Positions 1-8,975 are shown, counted from the stretch's first letter. The stretch: DNA of 64,000 nt from Alphaproteobacteria bacterium (GCA_016124205.1 WGOD01000002.1:124001-188000); one strand, 5' to 3'. The notes: generated by a model not told the origin, from the letters alone. Translations and numbers: made by a program.

Positions 1-1
1 C

Positions 2-685
2 TGGGAGAAGCGGCGCTACAAGGATCTCGACGGCGAGCGCGAACTCGGCACGCGCAATCTGAAAGTTGCGCTGCGGCGGCTCAGAAAATTCGCCCGCGAC
101 AGCGCGCAGGAAGAACTCGATCTCGGCGGCACGATCGACGCCACGGCGCGGCAGGGCTGGCTTGATGTGCGCATGCGCCCGGAGCGGCGCAACGCGATCA
201 AGGTCATGTGCCTGTTCGATGTCGGCGGATCGATGGACCCGCATGTGCGGACCTGCGAGGAGCTGTTCTCCGCGGCGCGCGGCACGTTCAAGAATCTCGA
301 GTATTTCTACTTCCACAACTGCCCCTATGAGGGCGTGTGGCGGTCAAATCTGCGCCGGCGCGCCGAGACCGTGCCGACAATGGATCTGATCCACAAATAT
401 CCGCGCGACTGGAAGGTGATCATCGTCGGGGATGCCGCGATGGCACCCTACGAGATCACCCATCCCGGCGGGTCTGTGGAAGGCTGGAACGAGGAGGCTG
501 GCGCGGTCTGGCTCAACCGCCTCGTCGAGACCTGGCCGGACCTCGTCTGGATCAATCCCGAGCCGAAGAAATGGTGGGACCACACCTATTCGGTGCGGCT
601 GGTCCAGGAGATCATCGGCGCCCACCGCATGTTCCCGCTGACGCTGGAGGGCGTCGACGCGGCGATGAAGGAGCTGGCGCGGTAG
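2..685 (+). CDS. vWA domain protein, CoxE-like (5' truncated)
   Basis: The reading frame is open from the window edge, so the N-terminus is missing. The visible 227 residues carry a von Willebrand A type metal-ion-dependent adhesion motif, D-V-G-G-S-M, with its first Asp codon at 218-220. It is preceded by a basic, Arg-rich helix and followed by a conserved-looking stretch containing FYFHNC. This matches the C-terminal half of the bacterial CoxE-like/COG3825-type vWA proteins, which are often encoded beside a MoxR-type AAA+ ATPase; that partner, if present, would lie left of the window. Such pairs are thought to act in metalloenzyme or complex maturation. It converges on the next gene with a 10-base gap and no visible terminator. 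Confidence 0.8.
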   Translation, partial: WEKRRYKDLDGERELGTRNLKVALRRLRKFARDSAQEELDLGGTIDATARQGWLDVRMRPERRNAIKVMCLFDVGGSMDPHVRTCEELFSAARGTFKNLEYFYFHNCPYEGVWRSNLRRRAETVPTMDLIHKYPRDWKVIIVGDAAMAPYEITHPGGSVEGWNEEAGAVWLNRLVETWPDLVWINPEPKKWWDHTYSVRLVQEIIGAHRMFPLTLEGVDAAMKELAR

Positions 686-695
686 GCGCCCGCTG

Positions 696-2366
696 CTACT
701 GGACTGGCCGGATCGGGAAGTAGTGGTATTCGTACAGTGACGACGAGTGGAAGTGATGCCTTTGCATCAGGGCGTAGCCGAACACCGGGTTTCCGGGTCG
801 GCCGAAATTCCGAACCAGAACCTCCTGCTCGAAACTGCCTAGCAGATACGCGCGCGCGACCGAGAAATGGAACGGATTCGGATCGTTGGGGCCGCGGCTG
901 TACATCCGCACCTGTCCGACCTGGCTGTCATAGTGATTACTGCCATGCCGCGTTCGCATCGCCTGCGGGACCCCCGGCAGGGCGAGCGTGACATCAAATT
1001 GTGCGTTGAAGTCCCAGGTCTGCTGCCAGCTGCCAATCACCGCGCCCGTTTCGGGCTGGATGATCTGAAATTTCCCGGGTTGCTGGTGCGCGTCGTAGAT
1101 GGCCTGATTGATCGGGTCGAAGACAGCCCGGAAACGCGTCGTGGTTCCGTCCCGATGGTCGATCGTGCCCGAGATGTAGGTGTGTGAGCGGTATTCGCCG
1201 GTCACGAGCGGATGATCAGCCGGCGGTGTCCAATCGAACGCGAACGTCCTTGGCTGACTGCTGATCGCCGGCGCCGCAATCTCGAAGAAAGCCCCCAGAG
1301 CGAGCGCAGTCCCGTCGCTCAGCTGGCGATGCTCAAGTCCGAAAACCAGCCCGGCGGTGTGACGCGAGCCTCCCGCGCCTTCCCGAATGACCCCGAGAAC
1401 GCCCGCATAGGCCGGACTATCGGACGGCTCATACCAAGCATTCCAGACACCGCCGGGGCTGTTGCCCGGCCCGTCCGCGCGGTTCCACCAATTCGTCCCC
1501 GTCCAATCCTGCCATGGCGTTGCCGGGGAAACGGCCGCCAGCGATGTGGATCCGCGTCGTACACCGTTCCGGTCAAAGAATTCGACGCCGATGCGTGCGA
1601 TGTCTGGAAAGAAGGGGATGCCGGAGAAGTCCTGAACATCGGCGATGACCTTGAAAAAGACAGGCTCGGTTCCGATCGCGACCGTCACCTCCTGTGCCAG
1701 TTCGGCAAGGCAGACCCCGTCCGAATTCGTCTGACAAATCAACAGATCGGCGGGTAGAGGCAGACGCGTGAAGGTCGGTCTGACGGTCATCCGGGCGGCA
1801 TTCGGAGGGCCGGGAAACGGATCGACGCCGCCGACATTCACCGCGGCCAGAGAAAACGCCTGACGCCCCTCATACTGGGCCACGCGAACGACACCATCAC
1901 CGCTGATTGCGGCGGCGATCGGGATGATGTCCGGCGGTGCCTGGGTCGAGGCGGAAAACTCGAAGCTGTTGAGCCCTTCCAGTCGGGCACTGCTGCCTTC
2001 GTCGCAGACGACGACTGGGAATGTCACCCTCGGGCTGACCGCACCAGCAGAAGAGAGCGAAAACACAAAGCTCCTCGCCTCTCTCACGGCCAGCGAGAAT
2101 TGCGGGTTGGCATCACCAACCGGGCGGTTGGCAGCATCTGTTTCCCAGTAATCGAAATCGACGCCATCGATGCCTGCCATTTCAAGCCGGCAGTTCGATA
2201 CGGGCACGCTCGCCGCGCCATTGATCACGCTCAAGAAGGCCGTTGCGGCCTCGCCGGTCTGAACCGAGCGCGACCCCGGGAGGACGGCCGTATTCAAGCG
2301 CACTTGCGCATGAACGGTTGCGCACGACATCAGTGCGGCAACGGCCGCCAACGCCAATTTCAACAT
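696..2366 (-). CDS. exported protein with shared ~250-residue module, paralogue A
   Basis: This 556-residue protein begins with a clear signal peptide ending near A-H-A-Q at residue 21. No known enzyme family is recognised. Residues of about 22-285 form a module that starts with L-P-G-S-R-S-V and A-A-T-A-F and ends near R-R-G-S-T. It also contains a Cys-rich pair (ICQTNSDGVC). The same module is present in the next upstream gene and at the C-terminus of the M64-type peptidase two genes upstream. The remaining ~270 residues are aromatic- and His-rich (for example QRHHFH) and resemble nothing I recognise. It is the last gene of a four-gene minus-strand group, and a hairpin lies between it and its upstream paralogue. 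Probably secreted or periplasmic; function unknown. Confidence 0.7.
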   Translation of the reverse strand: MLKLALAAVAALMSCATVHAQVRLNTAVLPGSRSVQTGEAATAFLSVINGAASVPVSNCRLEMAGIDGVDFDYWETDAANRPVGDANPQFSLAVREARSFVFSLSSAGAVSPRVTFPVVVCDEGSSARLEGLNSFEFSASTQAPPDIIPIAAAISGDGVVRVAQYEGRQAFSLAAVNVGGVDPFPGPPNAARMTVRPTFTRLPLPADLLICQTNSDGVCLAELAQEVTVAIGTEPVFFKVIADVQDFSGIPFFPDIARIGVEFFDRNGVRRGSTSLAAVSPATPWQDWTGTNWWNRADGPGNSPGGVWNAWYEPSDSPAYAGVLGVIREGAGGSRHTAGLVFGLEHRQLSDGTALALGAFFEIAAPAISSQPRTFAFDWTPPADHPLVTGEYRSHTYISGTIDHRDGTTTRFRAVFDPINQAIYDAHQQPGKFQIIQPETGAVIGSWQQTWDFNAQFDVTLALPGVPQAMRTRHGSNHYDSQVGQVRMYSRGPNDPNPFHFSVARAYLLGSFEQEVLVRNFGRPGNPVFGYALMQRHHFHSSSLYEYHYFPIRPVQ

Positions 2367-2428
2367 GCTTCCAGTCCCCCCGGCAGGCGACCTTTATCGC
2401 CGGGGCCCGGCGCAACCGCAAGGGTTAA

Positions 2429-2462
2429 TGAAGGGCCGGCACACGTGCTGCCCGGCCCTTCA
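2429..2462 (-). terminator. hairpin downstream of paralogue B, terminator-like
   Basis: A perfect 11-bp inverted repeat (TGAAGGGCCGG / CCGGCCCTTCA) with a 12-nt loop lies just after the stop codon of the minus-strand gene ending at 2471. Read on the minus strand it is followed by TTAACCC, so the U tract is poor. It may attenuate read-through into the gene starting at 2366 rather than end transcription fully. Confidence 0.5.
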
Positions 2463-2470
2463 GGGATCGG

Positions 2471-4132
2471 TTATTGCGGGAATTGCGCGTCCGGGACGAG
2501 GGCAACCTGAACGATGGCGTTCTCATTGCCGAAGATCATCGCGATCGCATTGGTGAACCCGTTCTCCGCGTCATCCAGTTGTGCGGCGTGCCCACCATAG
2601 CCGGCGGCAAACTGGCAAGGGCCGGTCAGCTGAAGGTTCACAAAGAAGATGTTTTCGTTCTGGTTGACGTGAACGATGGCACCGCTGGCATCGCAGGTGT
2701 TTCCACCCGGATCGCTCACCGTGCCAGTCATCTGTCCCAGAGACGAGATCGTGATGTCGCCGATATCGGCCAGCGCGCCATTCTCCTCATCGACCAGATC
2801 GTAACTGCCGGCCAGACCCGGCAAGGAGACCGGGCGATCGGTGAGTGTGGAGTAGACGGCGCGAAGACGCCGAGGCTGGCCGGCGATGAGCGACGGTCCG
2901 GACACGTCCGGATTGTCGCTGGCCACAGGAGAGACATTTCCGCGGACGAAGGTGTTGTGCTGCCAAGTACCCGCGAAGTCGTGCTGGACGGCCGGATTGT
3001 TGTCGTTGAGTTCGAAAGCGATCCCGCTGAAGGAACCCGGATCGGGCGTGCTCACTTCGCCATAGAGACCGTACTGCCCATCGTTCTGCCCCAGTGTCGC
3101 GAAATTGCCATAGGCCGTGTATCCGCCGGCTTCATCGATCACGAGAATGCCATCGCCGATCTCGCCGAAAGCCGTCGACGTGCCCCCGGAAATATCGAAG
3201 AACCAGATGCCTTCGGGGTTGGTATCGTCCTGCCCCGGCGTCGGCCCGGTGACAACGGCCGCCACACTTGTGCGGCCGCGGAGCACACCCCCGGCATCGG
3301 TAAAGTTGAGAGTCACACGGACGATATCCGGGTAGAAGGGAACTCCGGCTCCCTCACCAAGCGCACGCACCACGAAATAGGATGGCGAATCCCCGATCTG
3401 GGTGGTCACGCTGGTGCTGCGGGCACCGATGCAGACGGCCAGATTGTTTGCTTCGCAGATATCGTAACGAAGCGGCAGTTCGAGCCCGCCGTGTTCCGGG
3501 GTGACAGTGATCGTCGCTTCATTGCCCCCCGCGAACGCCGTGTCCGGTCCGTCGGGCCCCGGATTGCCTGCACCGATATTGATCGCAGCAACCGAGAAGG
3601 GGATGAAACCGGTCGGGGTCGATACGCGCGCCACGCCGTCAAGCGACAGCGTTGACGCGATCGGCAGGATGTCCGGTTCGTTGGGGCCGGCCGACAATAT
3701 GAAGTCTGTCAGTTCAGGTCGGTAGGCCGCCCGGGTCTGACCGCCGTCACAGGTGAAATCGATCACTGCGGCTTGCTCCGTGAAAATGGAGTTCGGAGTC
3801 AGGCTGAATACATAATTCTGGGTTGAACCGGGGGCGATGTCCGCCGGCGTGTTCGGCGTTCCGGTCAGGACGTTGACGGCTGAAGTCGTCTGGTAGCTGA
3901 AGACCGCGTCAACGCCGCCCGGTCCACAGTTGAAGCATTCGGGACGACAACTCGTCGCCGTCGCAGTGGAATTGTTGGCATTGGTTATGGCTGCGAAGGC
4001 CGTTGCTGCTTCACCGACGGCGACAGACCGAGAAGACGGCAGCAAAGACCCTGAAATGTTGACCTGGCTGAAAGATGGTGCGGAAAAACACAGACTTGCC
4101 GCGATCGCTGACAGTGCAATACGCATGATCAT
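2471..4132 (-). CDS. exported protein with shared ~250-residue module, paralogue B
   Basis: This 553-residue protein has a signal peptide ending near S-F-S-Q at residue 23. Its first ~280 residues repeat the module seen in both neighbours: L-L-P-S-S-R-S-V, E-A-A-T-A-F, D-I-L-P-I-A, a CEANNLAVC cysteine pair, and P-F-Y-P-D-I-V-R near the end of the module. The C-terminal half is unlike that of the paralogue at 696-2366. It contains G-I-W-F-F-D and repeated Gly/Asp-rich strands, suggesting a beta-rich domain. Two further Cys (near 480 and 515) could form a disulfide. No catalytic motif is visible. It sits 114 bases downstream of the M64-type peptidase gene on the same strand. Likely extracytoplasmic; function unknown. 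Confidence 0.7.
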   Translation of the reverse strand: MIMRIALSAIAASLCFSAPSFSQVNISGSLLPSSRSVAVGEAATAFAAITNANNSTATATSCRPECFNCGPGGVDAVFSYQTTSAVNVLTGTPNTPADIAPGSTQNYVFSLTPNSIFTEQAAVIDFTCDGGQTRAAYRPELTDFILSAGPNEPDILPIASTLSLDGVARVSTPTGFIPFSVAAINIGAGNPGPDGPDTAFAGGNEATITVTPEHGGLELPLRYDICEANNLAVCIGARSTSVTTQIGDSPSYFVVRALGEGAGVPFYPDIVRVTLNFTDAGGVLRGRTSVAAVVTGPTPGQDDTNPEGIWFFDISGGTSTAFGEIGDGILVIDEAGGYTAYGNFATLGQNDGQYGLYGEVSTPDPGSFSGIAFELNDNNPAVQHDFAGTWQHNTFVRGNVSPVASDNPDVSGPSLIAGQPRRLRAVYSTLTDRPVSLPGLAGSYDLVDEENGALADIGDITISSLGQMTGTVSDPGGNTCDASGAIVHVNQNENIFFVNLQLTGPCQFAAGYGGHAAQLDDAENGFTNAIAMIFGNENAIVQVALVPDAQFPQ

Positions 4133-4246
4133 TCAATTCCCTTCAACCCCTTGTTGAGAGCAATTGAACTTTACCAGAACGGACGGGTCAATACTGCCGC
4201 CTCCACATTCCGTGATCAGGCTACCTTCGAGGTAATTATTACAGAT

Positions 4247-6202
4247 TTATTGCACCGTTCTGACCGCGACATTCGTCCCGCCGCGCCGGACACGCCCCGC
4301 ATCCTCGAAGACGAAGAAGGTCCGGAAGCGTTCGGGTGCGAACTGGACCGGGCCGTGGGCGCGCAGGAAGACGGCAAAGGTTCGCGTCTGGTTCTGAGCA
4401 AAATTGACCGTCACGAACGGTGCGCGCGGTCCGAGACAGGTGCTGGTCGCGGGATCGGTCTCGCACATCTCGACCTCGACCGGGACATTGCCGGCGCCCA
4501 GATCAGCGCGCAGCGTGACATCGCCTGCCGCCCCGATATTGATCGCCGACAGCGCAACGACCGTACGCGCGCCATTCGAGGGCATGTCGGCCACACCCGG
4601 TGTGGTCAGGGTCGCTGCGATCGAAACCAGGTCCGGCTGCGCGGCGGCAGAGGATGACACGATCATCGAATTGACGCCTGATCCGCGCGGGGCGGGGTCG
4701 GTATTGTCGCAATCGGCGACGGCAAAGACTTCGGCACTGTCGGTCGCCGCCGCGAAATCCACCGAAAAGACGAAGGTCGCGAGGCCGCCGGCCGGGATGA
4801 CGAAGACCGGATTCATGCCGCCGACGGGGATATTCGTCGCCGGATTGGTCGCCTGGTAGCTGAAGCTTGCGGGCGATGCCGAACCGTCGGGCTGCTGCAG
4901 GGATATCGTGCAGTTCGTCGCTTCGACGCCGCCGGAATTGACGAAGGTGGCGAAGGCGGTCGCTGCGGTGCTCGTGGTGACGGAGCGTGCGAAGGGCAGA
5001 ACCGCACCCGACAGCACGGCCGGGGGCGTGTCGCGGTCCTCGACCGTCACCGTCCAGCTGGTTTCATGGGTCAGGTCGGAATCCGGATCGTTTCTCACCA
5101 GCTCGGTCACGTCGCGCACCGTTGCCGTCACCTGATAGGTGCCGGGCGCGAAGTTGACGCCGTGGAAGGTGTAGCGCGAGCCGTCAGCGGCAAAGCCTAT
5201 GCCGTCCCCGGCCCCGCCAGGTGCCTGAACGACATTGCCATCGACCCGCCAGGTCACCGCATAGGCCTGATCGTCGATCGTCTTCGGGATGACGCTGAAG
5301 CGGATTCGGCCATTGCGGGTCATGCTGACGGCACCCGGTGCCGGATTGGCCCCGTCAATGCCGGGAGCGGTGCGGTTGAAGACGCGCACGAACTGCTCGG
5401 TATTGATCTGCTCCATCGGCCGGTTGAGCGAGTTCATCAGCGAGTTGAAGGTCGGCCGCCAGACCCCGGTGGGGCAGTAGTGACCACCCTCATACATGCC
5501 GGGCAGTGCATCGGCCGCGCCGGTTGTCGGGACCGGCGTTGACGCATCGATCCATACCGCCCAGGGCGAGGCTTCGCGCGTCGATTGCGCGGTCGTGTTG
5601 ATTTCGCCCGGAGGGCCATAAAGACCGGGTTGCCGGGCGCAGATATTGTTGTCGACATACTCGTCGTTGAGGTTCGCGAAGGAGTGTCCGATCTCGTGCT
5701 GGAACACTGACGGGGCGAACTGATTGAGTGTTGTGGTCGCGTAGAAGCCGCCACCGCCGCCATAATCCTGCGTGTTCGCGACGATCAGACGAATATGAAA
5801 GCTGATGGTCGGATCGGCGGCCTGTAGCGCCGCGTTCGCGCGGGCATTGTCCGCGCACAAGAGCCGGTCGATGTTGAAGCAGCCAAGCTCGGAACCGAGT
5901 GCCGTATCCACCGGTGCGCCAGGCCGGCTGACGCCGCTTTCGTTCGAAGCGATTTCCAGCCGGTAGACGTTGAAGTGGTCGGCGTAGCGGACATAGGGCG
6001 CTCCGCCGAGCAGGAAGTCGCGAAATCCGTCCGCGGCCGTCCGGAAGGCATCCATCTCCCCAGCCGTGAAACCGTCGGCCAAGATGACGTAATTGATCCG
6101 CGTGTCCGGATCGCCCGTCAGGTGGATCGGTACGAGGGTCTGCGCGGAGGCCGACGCCGCGCCCAGCAGGGCCACACCGGCGGCCAGCAGCGCGCGGATC
6201 AT
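4247..6202 (-). CDS. M64-type zinc metallopeptidase with C-terminal shared module
   Basis: This 651-residue exported protein has a signal peptide of about 20 residues. Residues 169-182 read HEIGHSFANLNDEY, the HExxH plus downstream DEY signature of family M64 (IgA-peptidase-like zinc proteases). The catalytic domain spans roughly residues 25-290. An Ig-like segment with WTVTVED follows, and then, from about residue 395, the ~250-residue module shared with the two downstream genes (L-P-F-A-R-S-V, T-A-A-T-A-F, MCETDPATSTC). The start overlaps the stop of the upstream gene in an ATGA, indicating translational coupling. M64 enzymes cleave proteins outside the cell; the substrate here is unknown. 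Confidence 0.85.
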   Translation of the reverse strand: MIRALLAAGVALLGAASASAQTLVPIHLTGDPDTRINYVILADGFTAGEMDAFRTAADGFRDFLLGGAPYVRYADHFNVYRLEIASNESGVSRPGAPVDTALGSELGCFNIDRLLCADNARANAALQAADPTISFHIRLIVANTQDYGGGGGFYATTTLNQFAPSVFQHEIGHSFANLNDEYVDNNICARQPGLYGPPGEINTTAQSTREASPWAVWIDASTPVPTTGAADALPGMYEGGHYCPTGVWRPTFNSLMNSLNRPMEQINTEQFVRVFNRTAPGIDGANPAPGAVSMTRNGRIRFSVIPKTIDDQAYAVTWRVDGNVVQAPGGAGDGIGFAADGSRYTFHGVNFAPGTYQVTATVRDVTELVRNDPDSDLTHETSWTVTVEDRDTPPAVLSGAVLPFARSVTTSTAATAFATFVNSGGVEATNCTISLQQPDGSASPASFSYQATNPATNIPVGGMNPVFVIPAGGLATFVFSVDFAAATDSAEVFAVADCDNTDPAPRGSGVNSMIVSSSAAAQPDLVSIAATLTTPGVADMPSNGARTVVALSAINIGAAGDVTLRADLGAGNVPVEVEMCETDPATSTCLGPRAPFVTVNFAQNQTRTFAVFLRAHGPVQFAPERFRTFFVFEDAGRVRRGGTNVAVRTVQ

Positions 6203-6867
6203 TGCGCCTCTCCCGACGTGATCGTCGCCATGCCGAGCGTGCGTTCAGGCAGATTTTCGGAGGGGCGCGCAGGCGCGATCACCTCGATCTGCGCGGTCTC
6301 GGCGGGCAGTTCCAGCCAGATGTCCAGCGGCTGGGTTTCGTCGACATCGGAATAGTTCGAGCCGGTCTGATGCGAGCCGTCCTCGTTCCAGCCTTCGTAG
6401 CGGACGAAGCGGTGGTCGCGGACATAACCTTCGGCGATCGCAGCGCCGGATGCGTCGCGGGCGATGACCTGAACGAACTCGCCCGGCCATCCCATGGGCG
6501 CATCCTCGATCCGGTCGCCGCGCCCTTCAGGCTCGACGCCCACCTGCATGCCGTCCTCGGCCAAAAGGACGGAAAACAGACGGGTATGCCGGTCGTCCTC
6601 GCCGTCGAAACGAACGGAAACGAAGACGGGATCGGCGCGCAAGGTGCGGGCCGCTGCCTCGCCGCCGTCAAGCCGGACTATGCCGTTGGCCGCATCGACG
6701 AAGCGGATCTCGGCCTCGGCACCGCGCAGCGTCGTCAGAATGTGATCGCGGACCTCGGCGTCGGAACCGAAGCCGCCCGGCTGCAACCGCAACTCGATCA
6801 CGCCCTCAGCTGACGCGGATGCCGCGGTCAGCGCCGCCGCTGCGAATGCCATCCAGACCGCCTTCAT
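6199..6867 (-). CDS. exported protein coupled to the M64 peptidase
   Basis: A 222-residue protein with a signal peptide ending near A-S-A-E at residue 21. It is acidic and predicted to be beta-rich, with no Cys and no catalytic motif that I recognise. A segment near residues 150-190 (RYEGWNEDGSHQTG) contains a W-N-E-D-G stretch of the kind seen in N-terminal domains associated with M64 peptidases. It may be the split-off partner or accessory domain of the peptidase encoded next; that is inference. Its stop codon overlaps the peptidase start (ATGA, 6199-6202), so the two are almost certainly co-translated. It is the first gene of the four-gene group. Confidence 0.65.
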   Translation of the reverse strand: MKAVWMAFAAAALTAASASAEGVIELRLQPGGFGSDAEVRDHILTTLRGAEAEIRFVDAANGIVRLDGGEAAARTLRADPVFVSVRFDGEDDRHTRLFSVLLAEDGMQVGVEPEGRGDRIEDAPMGWPGEFVQVIARDASGAAIAEGYVRDHRFVRYEGWNEDGSHQTGSNYSDVDETQPLDIWLELPAETAQIEVIAPARPSENLPERTLGMATITSGEAQ

Positions 6868-6985
6868 GGAATCTCCCCCGTGTGTCCGGCTGACAACCTA
6901 AGGGAGGGCAGGAAGGCTCGCCAAGCGAAACCAGACACGCGCACGCCGAATTTGGAAAAATTTGCGATGGTTGAACGGATGAGCG

Positions 6986-7444
6986 TCAGTCCGCGCGCAT
7001 CCACAGCATGACGGCCAGGGCCGCTGCCTCGTCGCGCAGTTCGACGATGGCGTCGTCCGGCGTAAGCCAGACCGGTTCGTGGTCAGGCTCGAGGTCCCGG
7101 TCCGCCCGGCCGGTCTCCTCCACCTCGTAATAGGCGGAATGATTGAGGCGCGGCTTGCCCATTGCCGTCACGAGATACTGCCTGGTCCGGACCAGGAGGC
7201 GGACCGGCCGGCAGGCGCGCCCGGTTTCTTCCTCGAATTCGCGGATCAGGGCACCGGTTTCGCTTTCGCCTGTCTCGATCTTGCCGCCCGGCAGATCGGT
7301 CCAGGACTGCCCGGCCCGGGTCACGTTCACGCACAGGACCTGGCCATCGGGCCGCGCGGCGATCCCGAAGGCGCAGGGGCGTTTCACATATTTGAGTCCG
7401 GGGCGGGGAAGGCCGAAGGTCGGTATGTCGATCCGGGCAGGCAT
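6986..7444 (-). CDS. NUDIX hydrolase
   Basis: A 152-residue cytosolic hydrolase. The Nudix box is visible at about residues 54-76: G-K-I-E-T-G-E, then R-E-F-E-E-E-T-G, matching Gx5Ex7REUxEExGU except that the final hydrophobic position is Arg. The Glu residues bind the divalent metal that activates water for attack on a nucleoside-diphosphate-X bond. The substrate cannot be inferred. It stands between the exported-protein group and a glutathione S-transferase gene, on the same strand as both. A 118-base gap upstream of the peptidase group separates it from that operon. Confidence 0.85.
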   Translation of the reverse strand: MPARIDIPTFGLPRPGLKYVKRPCAFGIAARPDGQVLCVNVTRAGQSWTDLPGGKIETGESETGALIREFEEETGRACRPVRLLVRTRQYLVTAMGKPRLNHSAYYEVEETGRADRDLEPDHEPVWLTPDDAIVELRDEAAALAVMLWMRAD

Positions 7445-7475
7445 GGTCTTTCACCTACGTCCCGGCGCGATGGTT

Positions 7476-8069
7476 TCAACCCGTGGCCAGATCCCGCTCC
7501 ACCCGGTGCAGCCAGGACCGCACCGCCGGGAAGTCGTCGAGATCGAACCCGCCTTCGCCGGCCACATGCGTGTAGGCGTAGAGCGCGATGTCCGCGAGCG
7601 TCAGCTGCTCGGTGACGAAATAGTCGCGCGCCATCAGCCTCAGCTCCATCACGCCGAGGGCCCGGCGGCCCTTGTTCATCAGGAAGGGGTCGATCTCGTC
7701 TTCGCGCTTGTTCAGGAAGGCTTTCTGGAAGCGGCGCACGGCGATGGCCGGTTCGTGGCTGTACTGTTCCCAGAACAGCCATTCCATCATCTTGGCCCGG
7801 TCGAACGCATCGTCCGGGATCAGGTCGGAGCCTTCCGCCAGATAGAGCATGATCGCCGCCGACTGGGCCAGGATGCGCCCGTCATCGCGAACCAGGCAGG
7901 GCACCTGGCCGGCCGGGTTGATCGAGAGATACTCCTCCGTCCGCGTGAAGCCCGACGTCACGTCGACCTCGCGCCAGTCGAAGGCCACACCGAGCCGCTC
8001 GGCGACCCAGCGGACCTTCCAGCAATTGCCGCTGCGGGAGTCGCCATAGATCGTCACCGGTGCCGTCAT
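7476..8069 (-). CDS. glutathione S-transferase family protein
   Basis: A 197-residue GST if translation starts at MTAPVTIYGD; an in-frame start 20 codons upstream would add a tail unlike the family. The thioredoxin-like N-domain begins with the T-I-Y-G-D-S-R-S-G-N-C-W-K-V strand and active-site loop. It continues to the glutathione-binding P-C-L-V turn and the I-L-A-Q-S-A-A-I segment, which fits the usual E/Q-S-x-A-I motif. The C-terminal half is helical with the N-cap-like motif L-A-D-I-A-L-Y-A-Y. It probably conjugates or reduces electrophiles with glutathione. It lies 31 bases upstream of the NUDIX gene and may be co-transcribed with it. Confidence 0.85.
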   Translation of the reverse strand: MTAPVTIYGDSRSGNCWKVRWVAERLGVAFDWREVDVTSGFTRTEEYLSINPAGQVPCLVRDDGRILAQSAAIMLYLAEGSDLIPDDAFDRAKMMEWLFWEQYSHEPAIAVRRFQKAFLNKREDEIDPFLMNKGRRALGVMELRLMARDYFVTEQLTLADIALYAYTHVAGEGGFDLDDFPAVRSWLHRVERDLATG

Positions 8070-8223
8070 GCCCGTCTCTCCCGTGAATCGCTTCGGGAAC
8101 AGTCTAGGCCCCCGCCCCGCCAATCCCAAGGAGACGCAGGGTGCGGCAGCTCGTCCTTGGGCGAAGCCGCCCGGCGCGCCTATAAGACGTCACCCGAGTC
8201 ACCTTGCCGGAGATCGAACCGAC

Positions 8224-8526
8224 ATGCCCGTAGCGCCCGAAGACTGCCAGACCATGGCCGAGGTCCGTGACGGGGTCGATACGCTCGACCGCCAGCTGGT
8301 TGCCCTGATCGCAGAGCGGGCGCGCTACATGGAAGCGGCAGCGCGGATCAAGCCGGGGCGCGATACCGTGCGCGACGACTGGCGCGTCAATGACGTGCTG
8401 ACCAAGGTCAAGGCGGAAGCGGAAAAGGCCGGCCTGCCCGTCTCGATCGCCGAACCGGTGTGGCGCGAACTGGTCGAACGTTCGATCCAGTACGAATTCG
8501 AGGTGTGGGACCGGACGCGGGCCTAA
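8224..8526 (+). CDS. chorismate mutase, AroQ type
   Basis: A 100-residue, all-helical protein of the length of monofunctional AroQ mutases. It has the expected helix-1 pattern R-x-x-V-D-x-L-D-x-x-L-V-x-L-I-A-E-R and K near residue 44, followed by R-D-D-W-R-V. It would convert chorismate to prephenate for Phe/Tyr synthesis. Small PchB-type isochorismate pyruvate-lyases look alike, so the exact reaction is not certain. I chose the ATG at 8224 because upstream codons read through the GST promoter region. It converges on the Hpt gene with only 3 bases between the stops. Confidence 0.8.
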   Translation: MPVAPEDCQTMAEVRDGVDTLDRQLVALIAERARYMEAAARIKPGRDTVRDDWRVNDVLTKVKAEAEKAGLPVSIAEPVWRELVERSIQYEFEVWDRTRA

Positions 8527-8529
8527 GCT

Positions 8530-8871
8530 TCAGCCCAAGACCCGGTCCATCTCGGCAAAGGCGCGGTCCGACGCCGCGCGAAGGTCGGCGACCGCCATGG
8601 GCCAGCTGGCCTGCGTCGCGTCCTCGGCGCGCTGGCACGCCTCGGCCAGTTCGAATGCGCCCACGCCGCGCGACGCCCCTTTCAGCGTATGCGCCGCGGC
8701 GCGCCAGGCATTGGCGTCCGTGGCGGCCTGCATCGCATCGAGGCAGCGCTCGGCCTGCTCCTTTAGCAGCCCGAACAACTCCGCCTCCAAAGCGGCATCG
8801 CCGGAGGTGTATTGCGCCAGGTGATCGCGGTCGAAGACCGGGGCCGGGTCGTCATGCAGAAGCGTTTCCAT
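8530..8871 (-). CDS. Hpt (histidine phosphotransfer) domain protein
   Basis: A 113-residue single-domain protein with the phosphotransfer signature H-T-L-K-G-A-S-R-G-V-G-A; His61 is the predicted phospho-acceptor. The fold is predicted to be a four-helix bundle. Such proteins relay phosphate between a hybrid histidine kinase and a response regulator. In Caulobacter relatives ChpT plays that role, but ChpT is a larger dimeric protein, so this is a different, monomeric-type Hpt. No kinase or receiver gene is adjacent, so its partners are unknown. Confidence 0.8.
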   Translation of the reverse strand: METLLHDDPAPVFDRDHLAQYTSGDAALEAELFGLLKEQAERCLDAMQAATDANAWRAAAHTLKGASRGVGAFELAEACQRAEDATQASWPMAVADLRAASDRAFAEMDRVLG

Positions 8872-8975
8872 CCAACGAGGATAGCGCGGGGAGCGTTACA
8901 GTTTTCCTACGAGGCACCCTGGGGCGGCATCGGGCCGCGCTTGCCGCCCGCCCGGGGCGTGGTAAGCCTTCGCCC

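Noticed and set aside
2474-3655. Long open frame (393 codons) antisense to the exported paralogue B
   Set aside because: Asp/Arg/Gly-rich composition with no family motif; the opposite strand has a signal peptide and module similarity. It is a high-GC antisense shadow.
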